DNA of 34,861 nt, taken from the NCBI GenBank assembly GCA_964453575.1, contig CAYVRW010000009.1, positions 1 through 34,861 on the forward strand, in the 5' to 3' direction. The translations under genes and the position numbers were made by a program. The stretch is from JABDBK01 sp964453575 (lineage in GTDB: Bacteria > Pseudomonadota > Gammaproteobacteria > DSM-16500). Shown here one piece after another: positions 17,038 through 24,429 of this stretch. Below the pieces are notes generated by a model. That model saw only the letters and a program-made list of their open reading frames with translations. It had not been told where the DNA came from and did not search any database. Every line of letters begins with the position of its first letter. Within the stretch, counting starts at the first letter, position 1.

Positions 17038-17969
17038 GACAACCTCTCACCTTGCTTTATAAAATATTCACGCGCCTGATCAGCATCGATATCTATCTGT
17101 GCTTTTAAAGCATCTAAACTATCATAACGTTCTTCATCGCGAAGTTTGTGACAAAACTCCACTGAAACATATTTTCCATAAATAGCTTGATTGAAGTTGA
17201 ACAAATGCACTTCTAACAAACTGCGTGTGCCGCCTATCGTAGGACGTATACCGATATTTGCCACCCCTGGCAATGGTTTTTTCCCTAAACCATGCACTTT
17301 AACCACATAAACTCCCATGACAGGCGAAACTTTACGATGTAAATAAATATTGGCCGTTGGATAGCCAAGTTGACGCCCAAGTTTATTACCGTGCACTACA
17401 TGCCCCATCATAAAATAAGGCCGGCCTAATAATCGGTGTGCTAACGCATGGTTCCCTGCTAATAAGGCTTGCCTTATTCGAGTACTGCTTACCCTTTCTG
17501 AATCCATCATTACATCGGGTTGGGTCAGAACCGTAAAGCCTGCTTTTTTTAATAATTCAACATCGCCTTGACGATTTTTACCAAACCGGAAATCTTTTCC
17601 TACGATAAGGTGCTTCACTTTAAGTTTATCTAATAATAACTGAATGAATTCATCCGGCGTAAGACGCGCCATATCCTCATCAAAACGAATGATCAAAACA
17701 TGATCAATGCCAGATTTTGCTAATAAATAAAATTTTTCACGTAATCGAGTAAGCCTTGGTACCGATTTTTGCGGGACCAAATACTCCAATGGCTGCGGCT
17801 CAAACGTAATCACTAGCGATGGCAGGCCTAAGGCTTTTGCGGTCTTTACTACTTTAGTTAATAAAGCCTGGTGCCCTTGATGTACACCATCGAAGTTACC
17901 AATGGTTGCCACCCCTCCTATAAAATGGGCGGGTAGATGGCTTAATCCTCGTATTAATTGGGTTGTCAC
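17034..17969 (-). CDS. ribF: Bifunctional riboflavin kinase/FMN adenylyltransferase
   Basis: Makes FMN and FAD from riboflavin. The N-terminal adenylyltransferase domain has TIGNFDGVHQGHQALL and, near the middle, SSTRIRQALLAG; the C-terminal kinase domain has GHVVHGNKLGRQLGYPTAN and GVANIGIRPTIGG. Two in-frame GTG codons could start it, at 17981 and 17969. I prefer 17969 (311 aa, beginning MTTQLIRGL, close to the E. coli MKLIRGI start) because GGTGA lies 8 bases upstream, whereas the earlier GTG has no ribosome site. It is the first gene of the ribF-ileS-lspA operon. Confidence 0.95.
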   Translation of the reverse strand: MTTQLIRGLSHLPAHFIGGVATIGNFDGVHQGHQALLTKVVKTAKALGLPSLVITFEPQPLEYLVPQKSVPRLTRLREKFYLLAKSGIDHVLIIRFDEDMARLTPDEFIQLLLDKLKVKHLIVGKDFRFGKNRQGDVELLKKAGFTVLTQPDVMMDSERVSSTRIRQALLAGNHALAHRLLGRPYFMMGHVVHGNKLGRQLGYPTANIYLHRKVSPVMGVYVVKVHGLGKKPLPGVANIGIRPTIGGTRSLLEVHLFNFNQAIYGKYVSVEFCHKLRDEERYDSLDALKAQIDIDADQAREYFIKQGERLS

Positions 17970-17995
17970 ATTATTATTCACCGTAAAAACAGAGG

Positions 17996-18025
17996 ATTAT
18001 ACGCGTATATGCCTATACTTGTAAA
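17996..18025 (-). promoter_or_regulatory. Promoter of the ribF-ileS-lspA operon
   Basis: On the minus strand TTTACA (18025-18020) and a perfect TATAAT (18001-17996) are separated by 18 bases. The expected transcript start would leave a leader of roughly 20 bases before the GTG at 17969. It lies back to back with a candidate plus-strand promoter at 18028. Confidence 0.6.
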
Positions 18026-18027
18026 AG

Positions 18028-18036
18028 TGCTACAAT
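18028..18036 (+). promoter_or_regulatory. Extended -10 promoter candidate for the coiled-coil gene
   Basis: TGC-TACAAT matches the extended -10 form TGnTATAAT at five of six bases of the hexamer. No clear -35 element is needed or seen. It lies 38 bases before the ATG at 18074. Confidence 0.4.
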
Positions 18037-18073
18037 ATTAAATATGTAAATTAAGGGTAATAAAAGGTAATTT

Positions 18074-18730
18074 ATGCCATTACATTCCACGGCAAATATA
18101 GCAGTTCGGTTCGCTCAAGATATGTTTTTAGAAGGTGCAAAACCCAAAGATGCGGTCGTTGAAAAAAAACTGATATATCGTTTTGCTGCCATTGAACTTC
18201 AAAATAGTGAAAGTATTGGTACTCAAGGTATATTACACGATCACTTTGATGAAGGTATCTCCAGTCTTCAAATCATTGGTGAAGCCAAGAGTAAAATTGA
18301 CTCTCAAAGTACAACCGCATTAAACAAACAAACTGGAGAACTCCAAACCCAGCGCCGGCAATCATTAACTGAGCATGGAGCGTGGCTGCAACTTTTTCAT
18401 GAAAAGGGAAAGAATATTGCCAAAAAAGTTAATGTCGCCCCTGACCCCGAAGCATTGTTAAAACAATCTCCACAAACTTCGCAAGAAATTAAAGGTCTTG
18501 AACAACAATCCGGAGAATTTTACCAAAAAGCACGAAAGCTTTTTGCTGATGTTGAAGATGCACAACAAACACATTTAATAAGTTACAAAAAACAACTAAA
18601 TACGATAGATGAGAGAGCAAACTACTTGGGCCAAAAACAACTCATTGAAATTGAGGAAAAAATAAATCGCAGCTCACGCATGATTAAAGAAACGCCAGCA
18701 CTTACACAAGATACACATAAACCTTCTTAA
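18074..18730 (+). CDS. Unknown hydrophilic coiled-coil protein
   Basis: I do not recognise this 218-aa protein. It is soluble, has no signal peptide or membrane helix and contains no cysteine. From about residue 80 it is rich in K, E and Q with helix-forming, heptad-like stretches (for example LNKQTGELQTQRRQSLTEHG, then GQKQLIEIEEKINRSSRMIK), so a coiled coil is likely. An AAAAGG ribosome site precedes the ATG, and the reading frame has coding character throughout. Its stop codon overlaps that of the convergent murJ gene in the palindrome TTAA. A secreted effector is one possibility given the likely lifestyle, but nothing in the sequence proves it. Confidence 0.7.
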   Translation: MPLHSTANIAVRFAQDMFLEGAKPKDAVVEKKLIYRFAAIELQNSESIGTQGILHDHFDEGISSLQIIGEAKSKIDSQSTTALNKQTGELQTQRRQSLTEHGAWLQLFHEKGKNIAKKVNVAPDPEALLKQSPQTSQEIKGLEQQSGEFYQKARKLFADVEDAQQTHLISYKKQLNTIDERANYLGQKQLIEIEEKINRSSRMIKETPALTQDTHKPS

Positions 18731-20280
18731 GCTATCATTTCCCTCTGCGGGATCAATAAATCCCGCGGTCTTACCCCCGCCAACCATAATCCTGCAAAAT
18801 AAACGCCCACAGCTGATACTAATAAAAATAACAGATGGCCCACACGCCATAAAGTACTGCTTTCCAACCACATTGAAAGTTCGCCTGCGCCAAACCATAA
18901 CCACGCAGCCAACAAGCTATTGGCAAAACTTAGCCTAAAAATAAAATATTTCCAGCCGGACCGGGGCGTATAAATCTTATCTTTCACCAGAAAATAATAT
19001 AAAAAGCCAGTATTCACGATAGCTGCAAGCGATGTGGCAAGTGCAATACCCGCATGCGCTAAAGGCCAAATGAATATTAAATTAAAAATCATGTTAGCAA
19101 CCATAGCGATCACACCAATTTTTACCGGTGTACGTAAATTTTGTCTGGCATAAAAACCTGATGCCAGAATTTTAATTAACATAAAAGGTGCGATACCGAT
19201 GGCAAACATCGTTAAGCTTTTACTTGCCATTACAGCAGCATACGCATCAAATTTGCCATGCTGAAACAAAGTGCTTAATAAAGGACCTGACATTACCATT
19301 AACACAACCGCAGCGGGTATTCCTATCAATAACACGCAACGCAGGGCCCAATCTAAGGTCAGTGAAAAATCTTCATGGGATTGACTTGCGTGATGCCTGG
19401 ATAAATTCGGCAAAATAACCGTCGAAATCGCAACACCAAATACACCCAGGGGGAATTCCATCAAACGATCAGAATAATACAGCCAGGATACGCTGCCTAC
19501 GACTAAGAAGGATGCAAATAAGGTATCAATCAACAGATTCAATTGCGACACAGACACCCCAAAAAGTGCTGGAACCATAAGTTTCATGACCCTATTCACC
19601 CCTGGATCACGAAAATTCACCCAGGGTCTTGGCATTAAACGTAAACGCTGTAAAAACGGCCACTGGAACACTAATTGCACCACCCCGGCAATAAATACCC
19701 CCCAGGCCAAGGCAATAATAGGGGTTGCCATATGCGGCGCTAGCCATATCGCGGTAACAATCATGCAAATATTAAGAAATACGGGGGTAAATGCCGGTAC
19801 CCAAAAACGACTATAGGTGTTTAGGATAGACCCGCAAAACGCAGTCAGTGAAATTAAGAATAAATAGGGGAAAGTAATGCGCAGCATGGTCACTGCCAAC
19901 TCATAACGCGGGCCTTCCGTATCAAAACCCGGGGCAAATACTCTTACTATCCATGGCGCGAAAACCACCCCAACAATGGTCACGCCTAATAAAATAAATG
20001 CTAAAGTACCTGCAATGGCATTAATAAATTCTTGTATTTCTTCAGGTTTTTTGTGTTTTTGATATTCAGATAATACAGGCACGAAAGCTTGCGCAAATGA
20101 ACCTTCGGCAAATAATCGGCGCATAAAGTTAGGAATCTTGAAAGCCACTGAAAAAGCATCAAATCCAGCCGCAGCTCCAAAAAAAATAGCTGTCACCATA
20201 TCACGCACAAACCCGAAAATACGGGATACGGTCGTCATCAGCACTACCACTGAGGTGGATTTAAAAAGGCTTTTGCTCAT
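18727..20280 (-). CDS. murJ: Lipid II flippase MurJ
   Basis: Moves the peptidoglycan precursor lipid II across the inner membrane. The start is put at the ATG at 20280 (MSKSLFKSTSVVVLMTTVSR), giving 517 aa against 511 in E. coli; the longer frame adds 19 unconserved residues rich in aromatics. There are about 14 hydrophobic helices. Family segments include SRIFGFVRDMVTAIFFGA, the FMRRLFAEGSFAQAFVPVLS box, and LMEFPLGVFGVAISTVILP. The neighbour upstream is rpsT on the other strand, a common gammaproteobacterial pairing. Confidence 0.96.
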   Translation of the reverse strand: MSKSLFKSTSVVVLMTTVSRIFGFVRDMVTAIFFGAAAGFDAFSVAFKIPNFMRRLFAEGSFAQAFVPVLSEYQKHKKPEEIQEFINAIAGTLAFILLGVTIVGVVFAPWIVRVFAPGFDTEGPRYELAVTMLRITFPYLFLISLTAFCGSILNTYSRFWVPAFTPVFLNICMIVTAIWLAPHMATPIIALAWGVFIAGVVQLVFQWPFLQRLRLMPRPWVNFRDPGVNRVMKLMVPALFGVSVSQLNLLIDTLFASFLVVGSVSWLYYSDRLMEFPLGVFGVAISTVILPNLSRHHASQSHEDFSLTLDWALRCVLLIGIPAAVVLMVMSGPLLSTLFQHGKFDAYAAVMASKSLTMFAIGIAPFMLIKILASGFYARQNLRTPVKIGVIAMVANMIFNLIFIWPLAHAGIALATSLAAIVNTGFLYYFLVKDKIYTPRSGWKYFIFRLSFANSLLAAWLWFGAGELSMWLESSTLWRVGHLLFLLVSAVGVYFAGLWLAGVRPRDLLIPQREMIA

Positions 20281-20327
20281 AAGGGCTTCTTTTTCAGAAA
20301 AAAAGACATGGTAACACATCCAAAAAA

Positions 20328-20356
20328 TTGACAACACTGCAATAAGCAGGCATATT
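20328..20356 (+). promoter_or_regulatory. rpsT promoter with an overlapping inverted repeat
   Basis: A perfect TTGACA at 20328-20333 is followed after 17 bases by CATATT at 20351-20356. The inverted repeat GCAGG-N7-CCTGC (20346-20362) straddles the -10 element and could be an operator or an early hairpin in the transcript. Confidence 0.6.
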
Positions 20357-20397
20357 ACCTGCCTTTCGATATAAAAGAGATTGTTTGGAGGAATACC

Positions 20398-20664
20398 TTG
20401 GCTAATATTGCATCAGCAAAAAAACGTGCTCGTCAATCCGAGAAACATAGACAGCACAATGCGAGCTTGCGTTCTATGGTGCGCACGTACATTAAAAAGG
20501 TCTACGCAGCGATTGAAGCTCGTGACAAGAAACTTGCAGAAGAATCCTATAATGCTGCACAACCTATTATTGACCGTATGGCTAACAAGGGCTTATTGCA
20601 CAAAAATAAAGCATCCCGTCATAAAAGCCGTTTGGTAGCGCATATTAAAAAGTTGGCGGCATAA
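20398..20664 (+). CDS. rpsT: Small-subunit ribosomal protein S20, TTG start
   Basis: 16S rRNA-binding primary assembly protein, 88 aa including the initiator, against 87 in E. coli. It is lysine- and arginine-rich and begins MANIASAKKRARQSEKHRQ, the canonical S20 start. The initiation codon is TTG at 20398, 6 bases after a strong GGAGG. The E. coli rpsT gene also uses UUG, and the weak codon is part of its translational autoregulation, so the same control is plausible here. It is monocistronic with its own promoter and terminator. Confidence 0.97.
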   Translation: MANIASAKKRARQSEKHRQHNASLRSMVRTYIKKVYAAIEARDKKLAEESYNAAQPIIDRMANKGLLHKNKASRHKSRLVAHIKKLAA

Positions 20665-20678
20665 TCAGTCACTTAGCA

Positions 20679-20709
20679 CCCCGTTGCAGCATGCATCGGG
20701 GGGATTTTT
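20679..20709 (+). terminator. Rho-independent terminator of rpsT
   Basis: CCCCG pairs with CGGGG, followed by a T-T mismatch and a further TGCA/TGCA stem around a 3-base loop. The stem is followed by GG-A and then five T. It begins 15 bases after the rpsT stop. Confidence 0.75.
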
Positions 20710-20760
20710 CATAAAAATGGTCTATAATTTAGTCATAATATACCTAAAAGAGAGGTTTTT

Positions 20761-21504
20761 ATGACTATCGCTGCTTCCCATCATCTCGCAGACATCTTCA
20801 CCCGCAACAATCTGCAACCCGACACTCATTTTCGCTATGAAATCGCCCAGCGCAAACATAAAAAAGGCATTATTAAAATATTCACCGAAGCTTTTTGCGG
20901 AGCTGAGCCTATGACGCATTATCTCCATATCGATCCCAAAAAATTTAAAACCTTCACTAAACAAGTGACCGAAAATGCCATCTGCGATCACCTAAGCATA
21001 GTCGCTCTTGATAAAGATAAGGTCGTGGCTTGCGCTCTGGTTGAAGACCTGGCTGCTATACGTGAAGCACCTACTGATTTCGATCCTAACTTTAAATATA
21101 TTATTAGCCTGCTGGAAAGTTTAGGCGGCGATTTTTTTAAAGAGAAAAAATTTGATAAAGGTCATATCGCGCATTTATTTATTACCGCCGTTGATAAAAA
21201 TTACCGCCGCCGAGGGTTATCAACTCAAGTCAATTTCCATGCGATGAATTTAGCTGAAAAATTAGGCTTTCAATTCATGTATAGCGAACTTACTAATTTT
21301 TATAATGAGATGGGAGTATTTAATCATATGACACAAAAGCACCGGCGTTTAATAGGTGCTCGTGATTATAAAGATTACGAGATAGATGGCTTTAAACCTT
21401 TCCCTCATTTAAAAGGCTATGCGCATGGGTATCTTTGGGAGATTTCTGAGGGAGCGGTATTGGAATATACAGTAGATAATAAAAAGATGCAGGAAACTAT
21501 TTAG
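20761..21504 (+). CDS. GNAT-family N-acetyltransferase of unknown substrate
   Basis: A 247-aa soluble protein with a GNAT fold. The acetyl-CoA pyrophosphate-binding loop is YRRRGLST (R149-R150-R151-G152), following the beta4 strand IAHLFITAVD, and the usual later strand QFMYSEL is present. The segment TEAFCGAEPMTHYL near residue 45 resembles the EP-motif of arylalkylamine or dopamine acetyltransferases, so an amine substrate is possible; I hold this only loosely. A GAGAGG ribosome site precedes the ATG, and a TATAAT lies at 20723-20728 without a good -35 element. It converges on obgE with an 8-base overlap, so neither gene leaves room for a terminator. Confidence 0.8.
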   Translation: MTIAASHHLADIFTRNNLQPDTHFRYEIAQRKHKKGIIKIFTEAFCGAEPMTHYLHIDPKKFKTFTKQVTENAICDHLSIVALDKDKVVACALVEDLAAIREAPTDFDPNFKYIISLLESLGGDFFKEKKFDKGHIAHLFITAVDKNYRRRGLSTQVNFHAMNLAEKLGFQFMYSELTNFYNEMGVFNHMTQKHRRLIGARDYKDYEIDGFKPFPHLKGYAHGYLWEISEGAVLEYTVDNKKMQETI

Positions 21505-22510
21505 AATCCTGCTCCAAAAACCGCATAATCTCTTGCATCATATCATCCGTACCCGCATGACTAAGACCTGAAATTTTAAATACTCTACCCTTCCACCCCA
21601 ATCGTTTCACAATATCATCACAATATGGATCAATTTCATCAGGCGGCAAAAGATCGGTTTTATTAAGCACTAACCAACGATCTTTTTCATACAATTCAGG
21701 GCTATATTTTTTTAACTCATTAGCAATAGCTTTAATATGCTCTACCGGGTCACTGCCATCAGGCGGCATAATATCCACCAAATGCAATAATAATAAAGTA
21801 CGCGACACATGTTTTAAAAAGCGAATGCCTAAGCCTGCACCTTCAGCAGCACCTTCAATCAACCCAGGAATATCAGCCATCACAAAACTGCGCTGTTCTG
21901 ATACTCTGACCACGCCCAAATTAGGATAAAGCGTGGTAAAAGGATAATCTGCAATTTTAGGCCTTGCGGCAGATACGGCATGAATAAGTGTCGATTTGCC
22001 GGCATTAGGCATACCTACGAGTCCAACATCTGCAAGCACCTTTAATTCTAAACGTAAATTACGATTTTCTCCGGGACCACCAGGAATAGTACGACGTGGT
22101 GAGCGATTGATACTGCTTTTAAAGCGTGCATTTCCCACACCACCACTGCCGCCCTTAGCCACACAAGCCGTCTGACCTGTAACCGTTAAATCGGCCAGCA
22201 ACTCATCGGTATCTTCGTCATATACCATGGTGCCAACGGGAACCCGCAAAAATAAATCCAGGCCTGCTTTACCCGAACAATTTCGCGTCCCGCCCTTTTC
22301 GCCATGCTGCGCCCTATGAATACGCGCAAATCGATAATCTACTAGAGTATTAATGCCTTCATCTGCCTGTAGATACACACTGCCGCCTGAACCGCCATCA
22401 CCACCGTCGGGACCGCCGTTAGGCATGAATTTAAGACGTAAAAAGCTGCAACAGCCATTACCGCCATTGCCTGCTTCTACATAGATTTTGGCTTCATCAA
22501 TAAATTTCAT
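21497..22510 (-). CDS. obgE: GTPase Obg (ribosome assembly, stress)
   Basis: Essential GTPase associated with the 50S subunit, 337 aa. The glycine-rich Obg fold covers residues 1-158 (GGNGCCSFLR, NGGPDGGDGGSGG). The G domain has G1 GMPNAGKS at 166-173, G3 DIPGLIEG at 213-220 and G4 NKTD at 283-286. There is no acidic C-terminal tail of the E. coli kind. It is the third gene of the rplU-rpmA-obgE transcript, with a dispersed palindrome in the 61 bases before it. Confidence 0.97.
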   Translation of the reverse strand: MKFIDEAKIYVEAGNGGNGCCSFLRLKFMPNGGPDGGDGGSGGSVYLQADEGINTLVDYRFARIHRAQHGEKGGTRNCSGKAGLDLFLRVPVGTMVYDEDTDELLADLTVTGQTACVAKGGSGGVGNARFKSSINRSPRRTIPGGPGENRNLRLELKVLADVGLVGMPNAGKSTLIHAVSAARPKIADYPFTTLYPNLGVVRVSEQRSFVMADIPGLIEGAAEGAGLGIRFLKHVSRTLLLLHLVDIMPPDGSDPVEHIKAIANELKKYSPELYEKDRWLVLNKTDLLPPDEIDPYCDDIVKRLGWKGRVFKISGLSHAGTDDMMQEIMRFLEQDSK

Positions 22511-22534
22511 GGGGAATTAAAACTAATTAGATCT

Positions 22535-22567
22535 GACTGGATCCCGCGGACACGCCGCGGGATGACA
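22535..22567. repeat. Dispersed palindrome, GACTGGATCC type, copy B
   Basis: ATCCCGCGG (22541-22549) pairs perfectly with CCGCGGGAT (22555-22563) around ACACG. The outer words GACTGG and GATGACA are shared with the copy at 13596-13629. In the rplU-rpmA-obgE transcript it would form a GC-rich hairpin between rpmA and obgE and could alter the ratio of the two products. Confidence 0.65.
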
Positions 22568-22571
22568 AATG

Positions 22572-22847
22572 TTAAGCCGCTGTTTCTTCCACAATAGGCT
22601 CAATGTTAACACAACGTTTGTGCTGTGCGCCTTTGAAGCCAAATACCACTTTGCCTGCAACTAATGCATATAAAGTATGGTCTTTACCGATACCTACATT
22701 GCGGCCTGGATGAAATGGGGTACCGCGCTGACGAACAAGAATTTCGCCTGCATTAACGATTTGACCACCATAACGTTTAATACCTAAATATTTCGGGTTT
22801 GAGTCACGACCATTGCGCGTACTACCACCCGCTTTTTTATGTGCCAT
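22572..22847 (-). CDS. rpmA: Large-subunit ribosomal protein L27
   Basis: The protein whose N-terminus reaches the peptidyl-transferase centre, 91 aa. It begins MAHKKAGGSTRNGRDSNPKY and continues LGIKRYGGQIVNAGEILVRQ, the canonical L27 sequence. The N-terminus needs no proteolytic trimming of the Firmicutes type. GAGGATTT precedes the ATG, 11 bases after rplU. Confidence 0.98.
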   Translation of the reverse strand: MAHKKAGGSTRNGRDSNPKYLGIKRYGGQIVNAGEILVRQRGTPFHPGRNVGIGKDHTLYALVAGKVVFGFKGAQHKRCVNIEPIVEETAA

Positions 22848-22858
22848 TGCAAATCCTC

Positions 22859-23170
22859 TTAAACTTCAATCTTTTCAATTTTCACTTCAGTGAAATATTG
22901 TCTGTGACCCATTTGTTTTTGATGGTGCTTACGACGTCTGAATTTCATAATATGTACTTTTTTATGGCGGCCTTGGCTAACCACGGATGCAGCCACTTTA
23001 ACGCCTTTTACAAAAGGCAAGCCCACTTGAATATTATCGCCATTAGCAACCATTAATACGTTATCAAAACTGATTATTGAGCCTACTTCAGCGGCTAACT
23101 TTTCTAGCTTTAACGTTTGTCCTTCCTCTACGCGGAATTGTTTACTACCGCTGGTAATCACTGCATACAT
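22859..23170 (-). CDS. rplU: Large-subunit ribosomal protein L21
   Basis: 23S rRNA-binding protein. The ATG at 23170 gives MYAVITSGSKQFRVEEGQTL and 103 aa, identical in length to E. coli L21; a frame start nine codons upstream would add residues absent from the family. GGAG lies 9 bases before the ATG. The C-terminal FRRRKHHQKQMGHRQ segment is diagnostic. First gene of the rplU-rpmA-obgE operon. Confidence 0.97.
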   Translation of the reverse strand: MYAVITSGSKQFRVEEGQTLKLEKLAAEVGSIISFDNVLMVANGDNIQVGLPFVKGVKVAASVVSQGRHKKVHIMKFRRRKHHQKQMGHRQYFTEVKIEKIEV

Positions 23171-23213
23171 GTTTTTATACTCCAAACACTCTCTCAAGTC
23201 TGAAAGGAAAAGA

Positions 23214-23242
23214 ATTATAGTGAGTCTTCTTATCTAACGCAA
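23214..23242 (-). promoter_or_regulatory. rplU-rpmA-obgE promoter
   Basis: On the minus strand TTGCGT (23242-23237) and a perfect TATAAT (23219-23214) are 17 bases apart. The leader to the rplU ATG would be about 37 bases. Confidence 0.6.
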
Positions 23243-23249
23243 GGTTTAC

Positions 23250-23279
23250 TTGACAGAAACCCGCTAACCCCACTAGCAT
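23250..23279 (+). promoter_or_regulatory. ispB promoter
   Basis: A perfect TTGACA at 23250-23255 is followed after 18 bases by TAGCAT at 23274-23279. It is back to back with the rplU promoter and about 40 bases before the ispB start. Confidence 0.5.
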
Positions 23280-23318
23280 TTCATCTTTTAGGTTGAAAAA
23301 TATAGAGAACCCTACCTC

Positions 23319-24287
23319 ATGCCGTTGGAATCCATACGCCGCCTGGTACAAACCGACCTTGAAGCCACAGATCGTTTTATTTGTACAGAGCTTAAATCTG
23401 ATATACCCTTCATTAATCAATTAGTTGAGTACATTTTGACCGCCGGCGGCAAGCGTATACGCCCCCTGCTCGTTTTACTTTCCGCCCAATGTTTTCGACA
23501 CCAAAAAAACCAACATATCGATTTGGCTGCTGCCATTGAACTTATTCATACAGCTACCTTGTTACATGACGATGTGGTCGATAATTCCAACCTACGGCGT
23601 GGTCAAAAAACAGCCAAAAGTATCTGGGGCAATGAAGCAAGCGTATTAGTCGGTGACTTTCTCTATTCGCGTGCGTTTCAACTTATTGTAAAATTGCAAC
23701 ATTTACCTATACTTAATATTTTTTCGAATGCGACTAATATTATTGCAGAAGGCGAAGTCTTGCAATTAATCAATTGCCACAATCCCGATACCACAGAACA
23801 GGCTTATTACGACGTCATCGAGCGTAAAACAGCCAAATTATTTGAAGTGGCCACCGTCACTGGCTCGGCTTTATCAACAGATAACGAAATTTACAAGACA
23901 GCCATGCAGCAATATGGTTTAAATCTAGGAATTGCCTATCAATTAATCGATGATGCCCTGGATTACAGCGCTTCAACCGAACAGCTCGGTAAAAACATAG
24001 GTAATGACTTAACCGAAGGTAAACCCACTTTACCTATGATTTACGCTTTACGAACAGGTAAAACGCACGAAGTAAAATTATTACGCAAAGCCATCCAAAC
24101 CGGTTCCACAAAAAATATCGCTGATGTCATTGATATTATTGAAACTGCAGGTGCCATAGAGTACACTGCGCAAGCTGCAAAACGACATGCTTTAAAAGCA
24201 AACGCTATGCTGAAAAATATCCCCGACTCAATTTATCGTGGAGCACTTCAGACATTGGCCGAGTTTGTGGTTGATAGAACTTATTAG
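23319..24287 (+). CDS. ispB: Octaprenyl-diphosphate synthase (ubiquinone side chain)
   Basis: Long-chain trans-prenyltransferase, 322 aa against 323 in E. coli. The first aspartate-rich motif is DDVVD at 84-88 followed by NLRRG, and the second is DDALD at 211-215. The divergent position next to rplU-rpmA is the E. coli arrangement and supports octaprenyl synthase over farnesyl or geranylgeranyl synthases. The exact chain length cannot be read from the sequence. Confidence 0.94.
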   Translation: MPLESIRRLVQTDLEATDRFICTELKSDIPFINQLVEYILTAGGKRIRPLLVLLSAQCFRHQKNQHIDLAAAIELIHTATLLHDDVVDNSNLRRGQKTAKSIWGNEASVLVGDFLYSRAFQLIVKLQHLPILNIFSNATNIIAEGEVLQLINCHNPDTTEQAYYDVIERKTAKLFEVATVTGSALSTDNEIYKTAMQQYGLNLGIAYQLIDDALDYSASTEQLGKNIGNDLTEGKPTLPMIYALRTGKTHEVKLLRKAIQTGSTKNIADVIDIIETAGAIEYTAQAAKRHALKANAMLKNIPDSIYRGALQTLAEFVVDRTY

Positions 24288-24294
24288 TTTAAAA

Positions 24295-24337
24295 GGGGCT
24301 GTCTGACAATTCGCTAGGCTGAATTGTCAACAGGCCC
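24295..24337. repeat. Hairpin between ispB and tRNA-Pro
   Basis: TGACAATTC (24304-24312) pairs perfectly with GAATTGTCA (24321-24329) around an 8-base loop, and the outer GGGGCTGT and ACAGGCCC extend the stem imperfectly. No T-run follows, so it is not a standard terminator. The outer word GGGGCTGTCTGACAATTC looks like the end of a dispersed repeat, but there is no second copy in the window. Confidence 0.5.
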
Positions 24338-24342
24338 TCTGA

Positions 24343-24416
24343 CGGGGTGTAGCTCAGCCTGGTAGAGCACTGCTTTCGGGAGGCAGGGGCCGCTGGTTCG
24401 AATCCAGTCACCCCGA
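24343..24416 (+). tRNA. tRNA-Pro (anticodon CGG)
   Basis: A full cloverleaf can be folded by hand. The acceptor stem CGGGGTG pairs perfectly with CACCCCG, the discriminator is A at 24416, and CCA is not encoded. The D arm has GCTC/GAGC, the anticodon stem CTGCT/GGCAG encloses TTCGGGA with the anticodon CGG at 24377-24379, and the T arm has the TTCGAAT loop. It reads CCG proline codons. It starts 55 bases after ispB and ends 13 bases before yheS. Confidence 0.95.
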
Positions 24417-24429
24417 TCACATAAAAAAT

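Noticed and set aside
18747..18766. Hairpin GCGGGAT-N6-ATCCCGC as a terminator for the convergent pair
   Set aside because: It lies inside the murJ coding sequence, has no T-run, and the bases are explained by the codons for LLIPQRE.
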